From: Labyrinthula sp. Ha
Taxonomy: Eukaryota > Sar > Bigyra > Labyrinthulida > Labyrinthulaceae
DNA: 64,000 bases
Direction of reading: 5' to 3'
NCBI GenBank assembly: GCA_015227615.1
Contig: JAALGZ010000019.1
Location: 638,936 to 702,935, forward strand
Numbering within the stretch: position 1 is the first letter of the stretch; each line of letters begins with the position of its first letter. The notes beneath the pieces were generated by a model that was given only the letters and a program-made list of their open reading frames with translations, was not told the DNA's origin and did no database searches. Positions 1-11,983 of the stretch are shown here, in pieces. Position numbers and translations under genes: made by a program.

Positions 1-1
1 A

Positions 2-715
2 CGTACCATTTCCAATCCTGCAAAGTATCAAGAATTTGAAGACTGTAAGAGAGACTTGGAATTAGTGACACAGAAAGTTGACGATTTAACAAATGAACTT
101 GCAGAAGCAGAAACGGCGCTTACTGAACTCCAATTAGAGTTTGAAACCAAAGTAGAAGCTGTTGTCCAAAAAATTGACAAAAAATATGCTTTATTCTTCA
201 AGAACATAAGCGATGCTGGATTTGAAGTGGAAGGGAGAGTTTCCTTCATCAAACCTAATCAGGACGCAAGTGAAGAGGAGGCTATAGCATCGGCTTCTAA
301 CCCATATGGTATTGGAATTAAGGTGAGGTTTAGGAAAGACCAAAAACTAGAGATATTGGATTCAAGTGTGCAATCAGGAGGAGAAAGAAGTTTGAGCACC
401 TTTCTCTTCCTTCTTGCCCTTCAAGAAGGAAACTGCCCTTTCCGGGTGGTTGATGAGATAAATCAAGGGATGGATGCTCAAAAAGAAAGGTTAGCTTTTG
501 CTCAACTAAAAGCACTATGTGAAGAGAATAAAGGATGTCAATATTTCATGATAACCCCAAAGCTCCTGACTGGCCTAAACTACGGTGAAGATATTGCTGT
601 ACATGTAATCTACAATGGACCTTCAGCACTGCAAAAGAACTTAACGTTTCCCGGGTTCGAAGAAGATAACTTTCGAAACAACATCAAACCAGAACGTCCA
701 TCACTTGTTATATAA
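2..715 (+). CDS. SMC5: SMC5, C-terminal part (5' end outside window)
   Basis: The frame is open from the first bases to a TAA at 713-715 (237 residues visible), with no intron in this part. It begins with the end of a coiled coil rich in Glu, Leu and Lys (about residues 1-60). The C-terminal ATPase head lobe follows. The ABC signature SGGERS is encoded from 374, and the Walker B segment PFRVVDEINQGMD has its Asp-Glu pair at 452-457. The wording of signature and Walker B is typical of SMC5 rather than SMC1-4 or SMC6. SMC5 pairs with SMC6 in the nuclear SMC5/6 complex that acts in DNA repair and replication-fork stability. The gene is convergent with the BolA-like gene, with 6 bp between stop codons. 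Confidence 0.93.
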   Translation, partial: RTISNPAKYQEFEDCKRDLELVTQKVDDLTNELAEAETALTELQLEFETKVEAVVQKIDKKYALFFKNISDAGFEVEGRVSFIKPNQDASEEEAIASASNPYGIGIKVRFRKDQKLEILDSSVQSGGERSLSTFLFLLALQEGNCPFRVVDEINQGMDAQKERLAFAQLKALCEENKGCQYFMITPKLLTGLNYGEDIAVHVIYNGPSALQKNLTFPGFEEDNFRNNIKPERPSLVI

Positions 716-721
716 ACACAG

Positions 722-1111
722 TTACAATAAGCAGTTTTCAGGTTTTACTTTTTTTGGCTTCCCTTTTTTCTCCCACTGCTTAGGAGTCCAGGCCTTTATT
801 TGGACAGCGTGCAACTTTCCAGAACTAAATTCTTCTTTTAATATATTTGTAATCATTTGATGTCTTTTAACAAGATTTAACTCTTCAAATGCTTCAGACA
901 CTGCAAGTACATGAAGTTCAATGGCACCGGGAAACTGCGCCCGATTCGAGCCGTCATTGTATCCTGCGACAGTGTGACCGTCTGTAACATCAACAACGCA
1001 AAGATGAAGGCTTTCCAAGTTATTTTTCAACTTTTGTGCGCAATGTGCAGCATATTCCTGTGCATTAAACTTATCTTCGGTAGTTTCTGCAGTTGTTTCG
1101 ACAGTAGTCAT
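722..1111 (-). CDS. BolA-family protein
   Basis: 129 residues, ATG at 1109-1111, one exon. The BolA fold occupies about residues 20-112: a helix, then LHVLAVSEAF, the conserved Arg-His pair at residues 83-84 (VKRHQMI) and the closing block SGKLHAVQIKAWTPKQW. The tail is Lys-rich (KKGKPKKVK). BolA proteins work with monothiol glutaredoxins in iron-sulfur cluster handling. There is no clear mitochondrial presequence, so a cytosolic or nuclear BolA2-like role is possible, but which BolA paralogue this is cannot be settled here. The acidic, Thr-rich first 14 residues are probably disordered. The 3' end faces SMC5 across 6 bp, so the two transcripts must overlap. Confidence 0.9.
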   Translation of the reverse strand: MTTVETTAETTEDKFNAQEYAAHCAQKLKNNLESLHLCVVDVTDGHTVAGYNDGSNRAQFPGAIELHVLAVSEAFEELNLVKRHQMITNILKEEFSSGKLHAVQIKAWTPKQWEKKGKPKKVKPENCLL

Positions 1112-4100
1112 TTTATAGTACTTTTTTTCTTCAGCTCCTCTTGACAGAAAATTTTGGTGCCCAGGATTGAACCGAGGAGTAGAAGATCAGACTATAATAC
1201 ATATTCGTAAGAATAGTGTAACTTGTGGGTAATTATAAAAAAGAAACAGAAGTTTTGAAAGTTTGCTAAGAGATTTTTCTTAAAAGAATAGTTTATTACT
1301 AATTATAACAAAGTTAGATGTACATTATTGTATATAAAAGCTATAGGGAAAGAAAATAGAACTGGAACGCTTTAATTATGGGGAGTTCAGTGAAAATATA
1401 TGTTACAACAAGCATTCAACCAACTCCAATCTTTAGCGTAGTTCAATGACTTTTGAGGCTTTTAAAATGTCGCTTCATAAAATAATTTCACTTTTAGATG
1501 CCATAGATCAAAGAAGCAGGGTAATATGTTCCCGAATATATCAACCAAGTTACAAGAAGGGATGAATTCATAATAGTGATATACAAGATGTGGAAAATAT
1601 TATTACAGAATATTTCCGCTCAGATGTACCCTGAACATAAGCAAGCCTTTGTTCTACATCGGGAAAAGGTATGTTATCTGCGACAGTGCCTATTTGTTTG
1701 CTAACTTTGGTTATAAATCTTAATTTCGCAAGCTTAGTTCATATGTTATAGACTTACAGGATTATCTCTTCGTTTGAATTACTGAATATTTTGCCAGGCC
1801 AATAATTAATCTAATTTGGGAACTTGATTGTACTTAAGAAGATGATTCTTGATCATGATATTGGTTGCAGTAAAATGACTTGTTTGACATACTGCTTCCA
1901 AGCTGGGATCACCCTAAAGTATTGGTTAGGCTACATATGTTGATTAACTTCCTGTTGAAGCAAGAGATAATTTACTCACGGAATAGATAAGTCGAGCAGT
2001 TATTATTAAATAACTAAAAAAATAGGCATTGATGCCTAGTTACCCATAAATTTGGATTAAAGATTGATTTTATTTGAAATTAATTTTGTAGAACCCATTT
2101 AGGTAGACTCTGTAGTAAAGCCACAAATCCTTTTAACAATGATATTTTTGGCCTAGTCAGTTCATCGGAAGTTGAGAAAAGATTTTAGTGTCTAGACAAT
2201 GAAATGCAGGTAGACAACATATTGAATTAGCTAATGTAAAGTTCTTGTGAAGAAGGCTAAGGTCAATAGGTTTCGAAATATATGCATTCTGAAAGCAGTG
2301 TATAACCATGAATATATTGAAACAGACTACTTAACTTCATAGGTACCATGATGATTTATCCTTCGAAAACAGCAAAGTTTGAGGTAATAATTGATTTCGG
2401 AAAAGTTGTCCACACTTCTCTAGCAAATGATTGTAGTGCAGCCAGATCCTTGTATTAAGTTTTTTTTATAGTATTTGGCAAGTAGTAAAAAATTCTTGCG
2501 TGCATTGAATACTCTACTTACTAACTTGATGATGTTCTTTCCTGGCATCGTCTATTTAATTTTTTTCTCATCTGTTTATTAAACACTGTGTGCTGTGTTC
2601 TTGCTCTCCGCATTATGATACAATTACACTAAGGGAATAGCTATATATGGGAAGCCATCTTAGTTTTATTATAATCATAGTTATATAATAAACAATATTT
2701 ATCTTTCTGTGAGACCTTCCGCCGCAAAATCTAAAAGCCGTAAGACTTAGCACTCACTTGTTTGCCCAATTTCTGGCACTAATATGAAACATTACCTATT
2801 ACTAAATATATAAACCCTTTTGCTACTTGTGAATACTCTGATTTTGTTAATTTAAAACCAGAGAAAAAATGGTTAAGAAATCTTGCAATGCGAAACAAAG
2901 TTATTTGTCAAGAGTAAAGGATAATATGCTCGATCCATGACTCGGTGACGGAATTGATAATAATTATCAATATTAGCTTGAAAATCATTATAACTCTGAT
3001 CATCGATAAAAGAATTTTTATTTTGATTTTTTAAATGCTACTGATTTCATTTTGATTTGAATTCATTATCAAAATAAATATGGCTTATGTCAACCTTTTT
3101 TAAATTACAGAAAATTATCTACTTAATTTCTGCACTGTATGAAAACCTTTAAAAACTAACCACATGACATGGGGATAATTCTTTACTAGGGTTTTGTTGG
3201 GCTGTGTGGATATTTTTTTTAGCATTTGGTACGGTAAAGAAAATTTAAAACTACATTTTGGTAATTTTACCCGGTACCTTGTGACGCATTCTTGTACTGA
3301 TAATAAATTAATTATCAATGATCAATTGAAATAGTTCGGGAATTATCAGAATAAAATAATAAAAAAAATACAGGAAATTTCTCATTGATAAATTACCAAT
3401 AAATTAAATTCAATCCCCGTACATTAATTATTACCTTTACGATTAATTAATTCACTTTTACAGCTGAGTACAGCATAGAAAGAGATATAAGCTAACATAG
3501 CTAGAGTGATTTCTTCGCTAGATTATCTACACAGTTCTTGATACTACCATTAGATGAAAGAATAGTATCATGAAGCTCAGAATGTGTGGCAAATTGAATT
3601 CATTAATTTATGATAGAAACTCTCAGTACTTGAATCAGCAGTAGCGATATTTTATTTGTAATTAGTGATAAAATTTACTTAGATTCTTGATTAAAAATAT
3701 GGTTCATAATTTAATGTGAGTGCTAACAATAAAAACATGTTTTTGTGTTCTAGGAAATGGTTATTATGGAACATTGGCTCACAATGTCCTAAGTATCAAG
3801 TGATAGTAAGCAAAATAAAGAACAAACATTCAAATTAGTTCTATAACTAACAATTGGAATGAACACACCAGTATGACGAGGACTTATCGCTTTAGTGTGG
3901 TTGGCTCAAACTCTACTCCTGTTTTAATCTATCTGATCTTTCACATGTAATCAAGTATTTTTGTTCTAGTGATTGATCAAGCTTAAGAACAGAAATTACT
4001 AGGTTTGTAGAAGAATAAATACACTTGAGTTTGAGCTCTGACTTGCAGGTGATGAGCTAGTATTTTCAACGCTCTTTCAAGCGCACATTATAGGCATCAA

Positions 4101-7100
4101 AACCATGATGACTCTCGAAGTTCATAGCCATTAAAAGGCTCCGATGCATTCTGTACAAAAGACTATCCATATTCATAAAAGTGCAAACCCAAATAATTGA
4201 GAAAATTGTGCATAACTTCAATGTATAATAGAAACAGATAGATTTGGTTCCTATAAATGATATTTGAGTTATACTCTGAAGCTACTTTCAAAGGTTCTTG
4301 TTCATTTTCATTGTCATCAAGCTTATAAAAATAACCTATTCAAAATAAACAAGGTCAATTTCCCGTTAGGTAAAACCACATTGCACGAATTTCAGCGTAG
4401 TCAAATTATAAATATGTTCACTTTAACTGAATTCTCTTTCCTCAAGCCTTTCGTATTAGTTATAACCATAAAATTTGATCCCAGACTACAACTTTTCACG
4501 AGTCTAACCATTAATTCCATTTTTAACGATTATTAAGTTTGCTAAACAGGTAAAAAATAGTAGTTAGACCTAAAATATTATGTAGCAATAGTCACCTTAA
4601 GTTAACCTCTCAGCTTTATCTTTATCTTGAAAATCTTCAAAAGTAATCATAAAAACTGCTAATTCTGAAGGACTTTTTTTCTTTCTTACTCAAGAACGAG
4701 AATTCATCTTACTGAGAAGATATATCGCTGAGGTTTAATGGATACTTTCGAAACGAGACGCTTCAGTCTTAAATAATTTTATTAAAGTACAAATAATAAT
4801 ATTCAAGTGGGATATGACAACCTTATGTGGAAATATTATCAGAGACTTAGCATAATATGTGTTATAAAATCTGTACACCAGAGATTTATTTTTATTCCAG
4901 GGGGGGATAGAATATAGTTTAAAGAATGTTAAAATTCCTGGCGAAAAGGATATATATATATATATTAGCATTTATGAGGTAGAAACAACTTCTACCATAA
5001 CAAAATTTGAAGATCCACGTCAAGCTTACTGCCCACAAACTTTTTCTCTTCGCCAAATTATTGGTACATCATCAAAAAGCTTTAATAAATTCAGAGTTTC
5101 TATCTCGTATTTTTGTATTGAAAATTGTTTGATATGATCAACTTTTCAGCTTAGAACTTTCTTTCATCTAGAGGCCCGATGTCCCTACAATGCCCACAGT
5201 CCTTTAAGTCAATAAAATATGAACGAGGAATGAACTATTAAAGGCGAAATTACAAATTGATCCTCTAAGGTGTGTAAGAAAAAACGTTATTACATATGTG
5301 CCAAATCCATATTCTGGAATTTTCCATGTGCAAATCTATTATTTTTATTGCTAAGAATGCAGACTGATTCCAGATTATTTACTCCATTGCATTAATATGT
5401 TGGATAGAATCGAACTTCTCAGTTGCTATTTTCAAAATATTTTTGCTTCAATGGGTAAATTGTGTCATCTCAATCTAGGGTACTTCTGAAGAAGCTTCAG
5501 TATTCATTTAGTCGTAATGATTAAATTGTTGGATGGGATCTATTAGAATTAACTCGGTCTTTTTTGTTGATTTCTCAGACGAAGTTATTAATTACTTTGA
5601 CTGAGATCGATACCCTTAGTAAATACCAGGAAATTGAATTAGACCAATCGGAGCATACCAGCTCCATATCTTCTAAACCTGTTTCGACTGTTTTGATCAA
5701 GGGAAAGATTTTATCTATTTTATATATATATTCTGTGCCTATGACAAACACTTAGTTGCCTGAGTTCACCATACAAATAGTACTATCGCTAAACATTATT
5801 CTACTAGTCTCGTTTTCATCCATTTAATTCGACTTAAGCCGCACGACCTGTTGTACAGAATTTGCATTCTCTCGCTAAGTTTTATGATTTTATGAGTTGT
5901 GTTAGAACTCTGCCTAAAGCAAAATTAATATTATAGTTCACGATCCTTTCTGGTAATCTCTTTGGCTATAGCGAGCCAATTGACCAAAAGCTCCCTATCA
6001 ACACAGCCTAAGACTTCTAGGTAAAACGTCTAGTAGCTGGTAAGGCTAGATATATTGATGATTTTATCAATTCATGAGTCATTGGGATCGTTTGCTTTCC
6101 ATTTCTGTCCTCACACATCTTAATGTAAGCTTTCGTCTTTATATAATGAATAGGCGCTCCCGCATGTTTTATTGATAATCAATGAGTACCTTTTGTGTTA
6201 ATGTTTTTCTTAATTATTTGAAATGATAACTCCCTAACATTTCCGACTGACGACTGAAAATCAACTGATTATCAAAACAGGAGCAGAATACTTTGAAATG
6301 AATGAAGACAACATCTCTTTTAGTGACTATCAAAATCAAAAAAACTATTGAATAATTATTGATGAATCTTGTCAAATGCTTTGCCTAAATATAGGAGCAG
6401 CACAAAGTATTTGGGCTTTTAATCAATTTCTGAGAACAAGTTGTTTACGTCCACTTTCTTAATACAATTTGAAGCCTCAGTACTCATTCCACAGGGGTAA
6501 GCACAATACTTCTATGAGGCAAAATTTGCAAAAAAAATAAAATGACTTTGGAGCAAAGTAGAAACAGCAAAGGCTAGAAAAAATAAGTTAGGTCAAAGCA
6601 AGTGACAAATTTAAGTATCTAGAATGGGATTTTGTTAGGAAGCATTTCAAAAGAAAGAAGATAGTGTATAAATCTGTATTGTTTGAATACCGCTTAGACT
6701 TCCGGTTCAATGTTCATTTCTCATAGCAACTTCCTGTTTAGCTTGAAAGGTAAATATTTTTAAATTAAGAACATTTCACTGATCAAAGAACTGCATAAAG
6801 ATACGAAGAGCTCTTACACTGCTCGAGCTATTTCAATATTAGAAAAAAAAACTTTAGTATTTGTTTATATCAAACGCAAGACTAGTCAATCTCACACTAA
6901 AATATTACTTTCAATCACAAATGTTTAATTTTATTTGTTCTTATATTTGAGGTGTACTCTTCTATACCAATATTTCAAAACCTTCAATATTTCAATGAAA
7001 TTGTACAAATAAATGGAATGAAACGCTACCGTTATGTTGATACAGGGGTTTTCTCTTTTCCATATACCCGGTCGCACATCTGTATTTCATCGGGAACTTC

Positions 7101-7626
7101 TGTTGTCGGAAAAACCGATAGGCTTTTCACGGCATCGGGAAGGGTCCCTTAACATCAAACTCAATGGATAAGTATGCTCACGCGATAACATGCTCTAAAA
7201 TAAGACTACGGGCTCGTCAAAGGAAGTCTCAAACTCTATTGCAATAATCGATATTGGTTCTTCTCGTATCTAGTATTGATTTGAACATTCGTACTAGTAT
7301 CTGTATAGTAGCTGATCTCGTACTATTTCACAATCTTGAAGTCTCGAATACAGATAACCGAGATTTAGAATGAGTTAGCTCGGCATGTATATATACATAT
7401 TGGTATTTTACGAGGAGAAGACAACAGGAACGTTGTATTAAAAATTGTCTAAATCCCGTCCTTTGGTCACCAAATATATGTTTTCTAGGCTCCAATTAAC
7501 CCGGTTTATCAAGGGTCACTTCAGTTAGAAACTCCTTTTATATCTCACCGACCACGAGTATCTTTGCCACAGCGAAAATAAGACAACAATACGAAAACTT
7601 CATATGCATTTAGAGAATAGGGTACC

Positions 7627-7649
7627 TTAATAATAATAATAATAATAAA
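7627..7649. repeat. TAA microsatellite
   Basis: About seven uninterrupted TAA triplets. A simple sequence repeat with no sign of function. Confidence 0.85.
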
Positions 7650-8425
7650 TGAGTTGATAAGAAGAATTGACCTTTTTGAGTCCCACTCAGGTGGGTGTAT
7701 CAGATAAGACATAGATAAATTTTAGGAAAGAAACTTTTATCTCATGGTCTTGCAGCTACTAAACTTGAAATGTCGATTTGATAAGATAAGTTAATATAAA
7801 TGTTCATTGGCAGCACTCAGAACTGTTCTATATGTGTATTCACTAATGCCGTTGATCGCCCAGGACTTGGGTTCCCTCAGCTTGTGTACAGTGCAGAGGC
7901 GGAAACATTTAGGGTATAGTTGAAACGAATAATATGATGCCAAATAATACTTCATAATCCTTTTAGTTAATTAATAGATTAACCCTCGTTAAGGAGTCAC
8001 GATGTTGCAACATGGAGAAGGCTTCTATGACCAGCTCCTACTTCTTATGCTTCACAAAGCGTTGACCTGTTGTTAATATGTCTATAGGTTGCGCAAGGTA
8101 TTTCTAGATTAGAGTTTGCTGGCTCAATATAATTCTATTATATAAGTCAAATTTCTGTGAAAAATAACCTTGATAACACATTTCAGATAGTGCTTTTCAA
8201 TTTCAGGTCCAATTCATAAAATCCTTAACATCCAGGTGACGGGAAAAATAGTCTAATGTCATGTCTGTGGCGGATTTGTTGAGGATTGAGATGTGGTGTG
8301 CTGGTAATCGTGGAAAGGGTCAGTTGTGAACTTCCTCGAGCGGATTAAAATAAGAAAGATGTTTGGCTCACAGCATATAGATTCTTGTAAGTATCATCAA
8401 TTGGAGCTGTATTTTATCGATTAGA

Positions 8426-8486
8426 GAAATAGATGTAGTTACTGCAAATATACAGAAATAGATGTAGTTACTGCAAATATACAGAA
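8426..8486. repeat. Two-copy 29-bp tandem duplication
   Basis: The 29-bp segment beginning GAAATAGATGTAGTTACTGC is repeated immediately and identically at 8455. Probably a recent slippage or repair duplication in non-coding DNA. Confidence 0.9.
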
Positions 8487-9429
8487 ATATATGGAACCAT
8501 CTTCTGTTCAAAGGTTGAGCCTTCATCCAGCATCTTCCTGTCTCACGGCAATACTGTTCCAATTAAACCTGAAGGTTAATGTATAAAAGCATTCGTCTTA
8601 TCTGTATTTTTATATTGTTTGCTTAAAAATTCTTCTAGAAATTAGTTTAAATGAGTTTCTTTATGTGCAGACTCATTACAACCTTTCATATACTCAAAAG
8701 AATTTAATCATAATTAAGAATGTTCGTATCCATAGTTTATCTGTGTAGTGATACACTTTTGGTTATTTTGCGTATGATTTTGTACCAAAATACAAGGTCT
8801 AAGTATTTTACTGTGCACATTGGTATGTATTTGGGTAGATATGATAGCAGATGTAACTTCTTGATTGTGAACCCTCAAACGTCTTCGGATAAATTTAATT
8901 CCTTTCAGTTTTGGGTTTTATATTGACAACAGTCTCTGATGTTTGAAAAAAATCATTTAACCAAGCTATCATAGTAAAAGGTCCTTACTTATTTCCGTTT
9001 CCAACCGTAGTTTTATTTTAAAAGAAACAAATATGACCCAGGGAAGCAGAATTTACTGTATCTTTCTGTGCAAAAATACACACATACTTTCATCTTTTTA
9101 CGTGTTGAGTTGGAGTGTATAATGTTTTAGGTTCAAGAATTCTCTTTTTGTTATCGCATAACTTCTGAATTTGTCACATTTAATATTTTTCAAAACACTG
9201 TCTATGAATTCCAGTAGATTACAGGGTTCGGTTAGGCCCTGAACCAATTAAACATTAGTAAGCAAAGAGGGGAAAAGGGACTGTTATTTCGTAATAATAC
9301 TTGACTTCACAAATTCTTTACCTTATATAGAACTACGTGTTAACAACATTGTGTCTAAGCTAAGTAAAAATAGTTCCGAACCTAATTAGCCATAGTGTAA
9401 AGCAATTTTGGATATCCTTTGCTTCACTT

Positions 9430-9774
9430 GTTCGCATGCTAGTTTCAGTACAGCTTAAGCGCATTATTAAAGACAGATAATAAGATCAGTGTTTTTTTCG
9501 GACTTAATCAACTCTTTAGTATTTGGGTTAAAGAGGGTCTTCTGTCCACAGTTACTAATGGTTATGATGCTTCAAATATTTAAAAGCTTAATGCTGTTGG
9601 TCCTATATCCCTTGCGCGATCCAACAGGAAAAGTAGATTATTTTCTTCTGAACATACAAATATTAAAGCAAAGTTGACTGTTGGTGATTCTTTGCTACAA
9701 GGTATGTCTTAATATTTTATTTGACAGCTTAGCGCTGGATGTGTACGAAGCAGTGGGAAAAAGTATCAGTAAAT
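9430..9774 (+). other. Possible small-exon gene or gene remnant
   Basis: A coding-like frame includes GPISLARSNRKSRLFSSEHT and KLTVGDSLLQ. At 9701 it meets GTATGT, and removing 31 nt to the AG at 9730-9731 continues the frame into ALDVYEAVGKSISK and a TAA at 9772-9774. The intron size and signals match the other introns of this window. Upstream, another readable frame (SLSALLKTDNKI, then FFGLNQLFSIWVKEGLLSTV) is separated from this one by an in-frame TAA that I could not remove with a convincing intron. It could be a real gene with exons I failed to place or a decayed one. No homology recognised. Confidence 0.3.
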
Positions 9775-10344
9775 AATTACAGGGGTCATATCAGACTTTT
9801 TTCGTATGAAAATACTTACTGCTTATGCTAAAGGGAATGAATAGTTACTGGTTGGTCTTCTGAAAGAGCTCGGCCAATAATTCGTTGTAACCATGCTCTA
9901 AAAAGAGTTTTGAGTTTCAAAAGTATGTGTCATGAACTTAATTGAAATGCAACTGCATCTATAATTATATAATTATTTAATAAAATTGCTAGAATTTGGG
10001 ATCCTTTTCTTAGGAAGAGAGCTTATTTGCGCGAACTGGTACGAGGCACCCAATGTTTACACTTAAATATATCTACAAAACAGAACATTATCCCATTTTA
10101 TAAGCTGAAGGTAGTAGCTTAGTAATTAGATATTTTCTTAGGTTGTAGCCAAGTTTTTCTATAATATCTAATAATATTTATACTCTCCATATTTACTCAG
10201 CCAACCAAATGGGAAATATATTCATAGTTTTTCATCAAGAAGCTTGCAAGAATAGTAGCATTCTTCTCTGAATTTCAGTATTTCATTATTGGAAGTCATC
10301 TTTGAGGTTAAGTTTCCTTTTTTGTTTTAAACCTAGTTTCGTTT

Positions 10345-10536
10345 TTATTCATCGAATCTTATTTCTTTGACAAGCCTTTCCGTGGGAAGAATATTCCTGT
10401 AACAATATAGTTCAAGAACTTCGGTAAAATTGTCTTTCATGACACGCTTCATATCCATGACACACAGTTCAAATTTAATCCACAAACTGTATCCCACCAT
10501 ATAGTTGAAGGTAGTTGGACTTATCATTATTAAGCT
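10345..10536 (-). other. Coding-like fragment, minus strand
   Basis: An open frame of 60 codons (first ATG near 10527) ending in TAA. It contains VMDMKRVMKDNFTEVLELYC and TERLVKEIRFDE, with the mixed charged/hydrophobic composition of real protein and a possible 3' splice site (ACCAG) just upstream. A second open stretch lies directly upstream on the same strand (10554-10793, no ATG). They may be exons of one short-intron gene that also includes 11027-11209, but no frame-preserving introns were found. Confidence 0.25.
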
Positions 10537-11026
10537 GGTTTGTGTTTTCGTTCTTAATATTTAAAGCAATTAGGAAGATTTTGAAGACTATGTTTTTGGC
10601 AATAATTATAATTATTATTGGCCATATTTATTAATTCTGACGAAACATTGTACCAGTATGTATGAATATTCTCCTTGCTCATTTCTCCTTGTTTTTCTGT
10701 ATTCGTAAGCCGCGAAGACATGTAGTAATACGTTTGCACGCCGTAATCAAGCCTTCTGTGAATTCTGTGTACTAGCTTGATTTGGAAACGCACTAGACAG
10801 ATAAATGTAATTATATTGCCTCAATATTATCTAAGGCACTAAAATTTTGTACTTGAATATATTTTAAGGAGTTTCCTATGCTTCATCTCTCTTTCACTTA
10901 AATATACTCTTTTAGTATCTGCTTAGTTGAGTGCAAAGATCCTTTTTGAGAGTTAAGGTAAAATATGCTTGAACATGACTGCTTCATCATTAATTATAGT
11001 AAACAAGATCACAATGCTCTGGAGTT

Positions 11027-11209
11027 TCATGCGTTAATGTTCTGTAGCAGGCTACATATCTTATTATTCTCGACTTTTATAAAATTTGTTTTCTTTGTAT
11101 CTTCAACAGATTTCTTATTATAATTTTGTAAGTATGCTTCTACATGCCAATAGTAGAACTCATGAAAACCATAAGAATCATTTAACAGTAATGATATCAT
11201 GAGCCGCAT
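11027..11209 (-). other. Coding-like fragment, possible first exon
   Basis: Sixty codons from an ATG at 11207-11209 to a TGA, including YGFHEFYYWHVEAYLQNY and NFIKVENNKICSLLQNI. The composition looks like coding sequence, but no domain is recognised and no intron linking it to the minus-strand fragments at 10.3-10.8 kb could be fixed. May be a remnant. Confidence 0.25.
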
Positions 11210-11372
11210 AGCTAGCCATACCTCAAGCTATCGCTAAAACTTTGTCTAACTCATGCTTTTATTAAAGGTGAACGACTAGTAGAAGCGCTGTACAAAGTAA
11301 ACAAAGTTCCAGTAACGCTATATCATCATTTGAACCTTAGAAGCTATAAAATATCAGCTCCCAATCTAAGAT

Positions 11373-11507
11373 TAGTGTTTCTTATCGTAACATCAAGCAC
11401 GGTAGTTAACGGAAACTATCCAACTATTTTACTTTTCCTCTATAAAACTAGGTAAAATTAGGACATTTCTTCCCGATAGTTAACGGTAAGCCTGATAAGA
11501 AACCTTA
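11373..11507. mobile_element. Small MITE sharing ends with blocks alpha/beta
   Basis: A ~135-bp segment with imperfect terminal inverted repeats. The left end reads TAGTGTTTCTTATC and the right end, in reverse complement, TAAGGTTTCTTATC. Just inside each end lies a GTTAACGG motif. The same end and subterminal motif occur at the right ends of the long alpha and beta blocks in the tandem array (TAGGGTTTCTTATTGG plus GTTAACGG), so this looks like a deletion derivative of that family. No clear target duplication. No coding capacity. Confidence 0.5.
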
Positions 11508-11983
11508 ATTGAGAGTTTCTTGAATACCCTCTAAGTTTAAACGCCCCACAGATGTTCACTTTACTTGGGCTTTTTAACATTACCTAGACAATTTCAGTAG
11601 TGCTTGTAGTAAGTTACACAAAGTGCTATGGAAGCGCAAATGCGTCATTTTCATATCTTACCTGGTTCCATGGCATTGGTTTGACTATAAGAAGGATGGT
11701 TTTAGAATAAACCAGTATCAAGATTCAACAAGGATTCATAAGAAAGTTGCATAAAGAGATAAGTTTCTACATTCACAATGGTTCTGCATGCGTATATCCT
11801 CTGGAGCGAGTCAAGTATGCGAAAGAACAAACTTGAGATCCTGGTTAGATGAAGCAGAGTTTCTGCGCGAAGAAACTCGAAAGTAAAGAAGAGTCTTTAC
11901 AGCAGTTACCCGTCACAAGCAAGTAGATTATGATTGATAGCAGCTTTTTTCCAGGAAAATTTAAGTATATAGAATAGCATAGC

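Larger units (their letters stand above)
1112..9429. other. Gene-poor AT-rich stretch
   Basis: No gene can be supported in these 8.3 kb. Open frames are short (the longest is 90 codons, 4264-4536 on the plus strand) and show no recognisable domain. Some fragments look weakly coding, for example around 1490-1690 on the plus strand, where an open stretch ends at GTATGT. Because introns here can be under 30 nt, a gene made of small exons could be hidden, but I could not assemble one. Two minor repeats lie inside and are listed separately. Confidence 0.55.

Noticed and set aside
1144-1215. tRNA-like T-arm on the minus strand (CGGTTCAATCCTGGGCACCA) upstream of the BolA-like gene
   Set aside because: The T stem pairs only with two wobbles, and no acceptor 5' strand, D arm or clear anticodon arm is found at the right distance.
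4264-4536. 90-codon plus-strand frame
   Set aside because: No recognisable domain, AT-driven composition and no supporting neighbours; within chance for 8 kb of AT-rich DNA.
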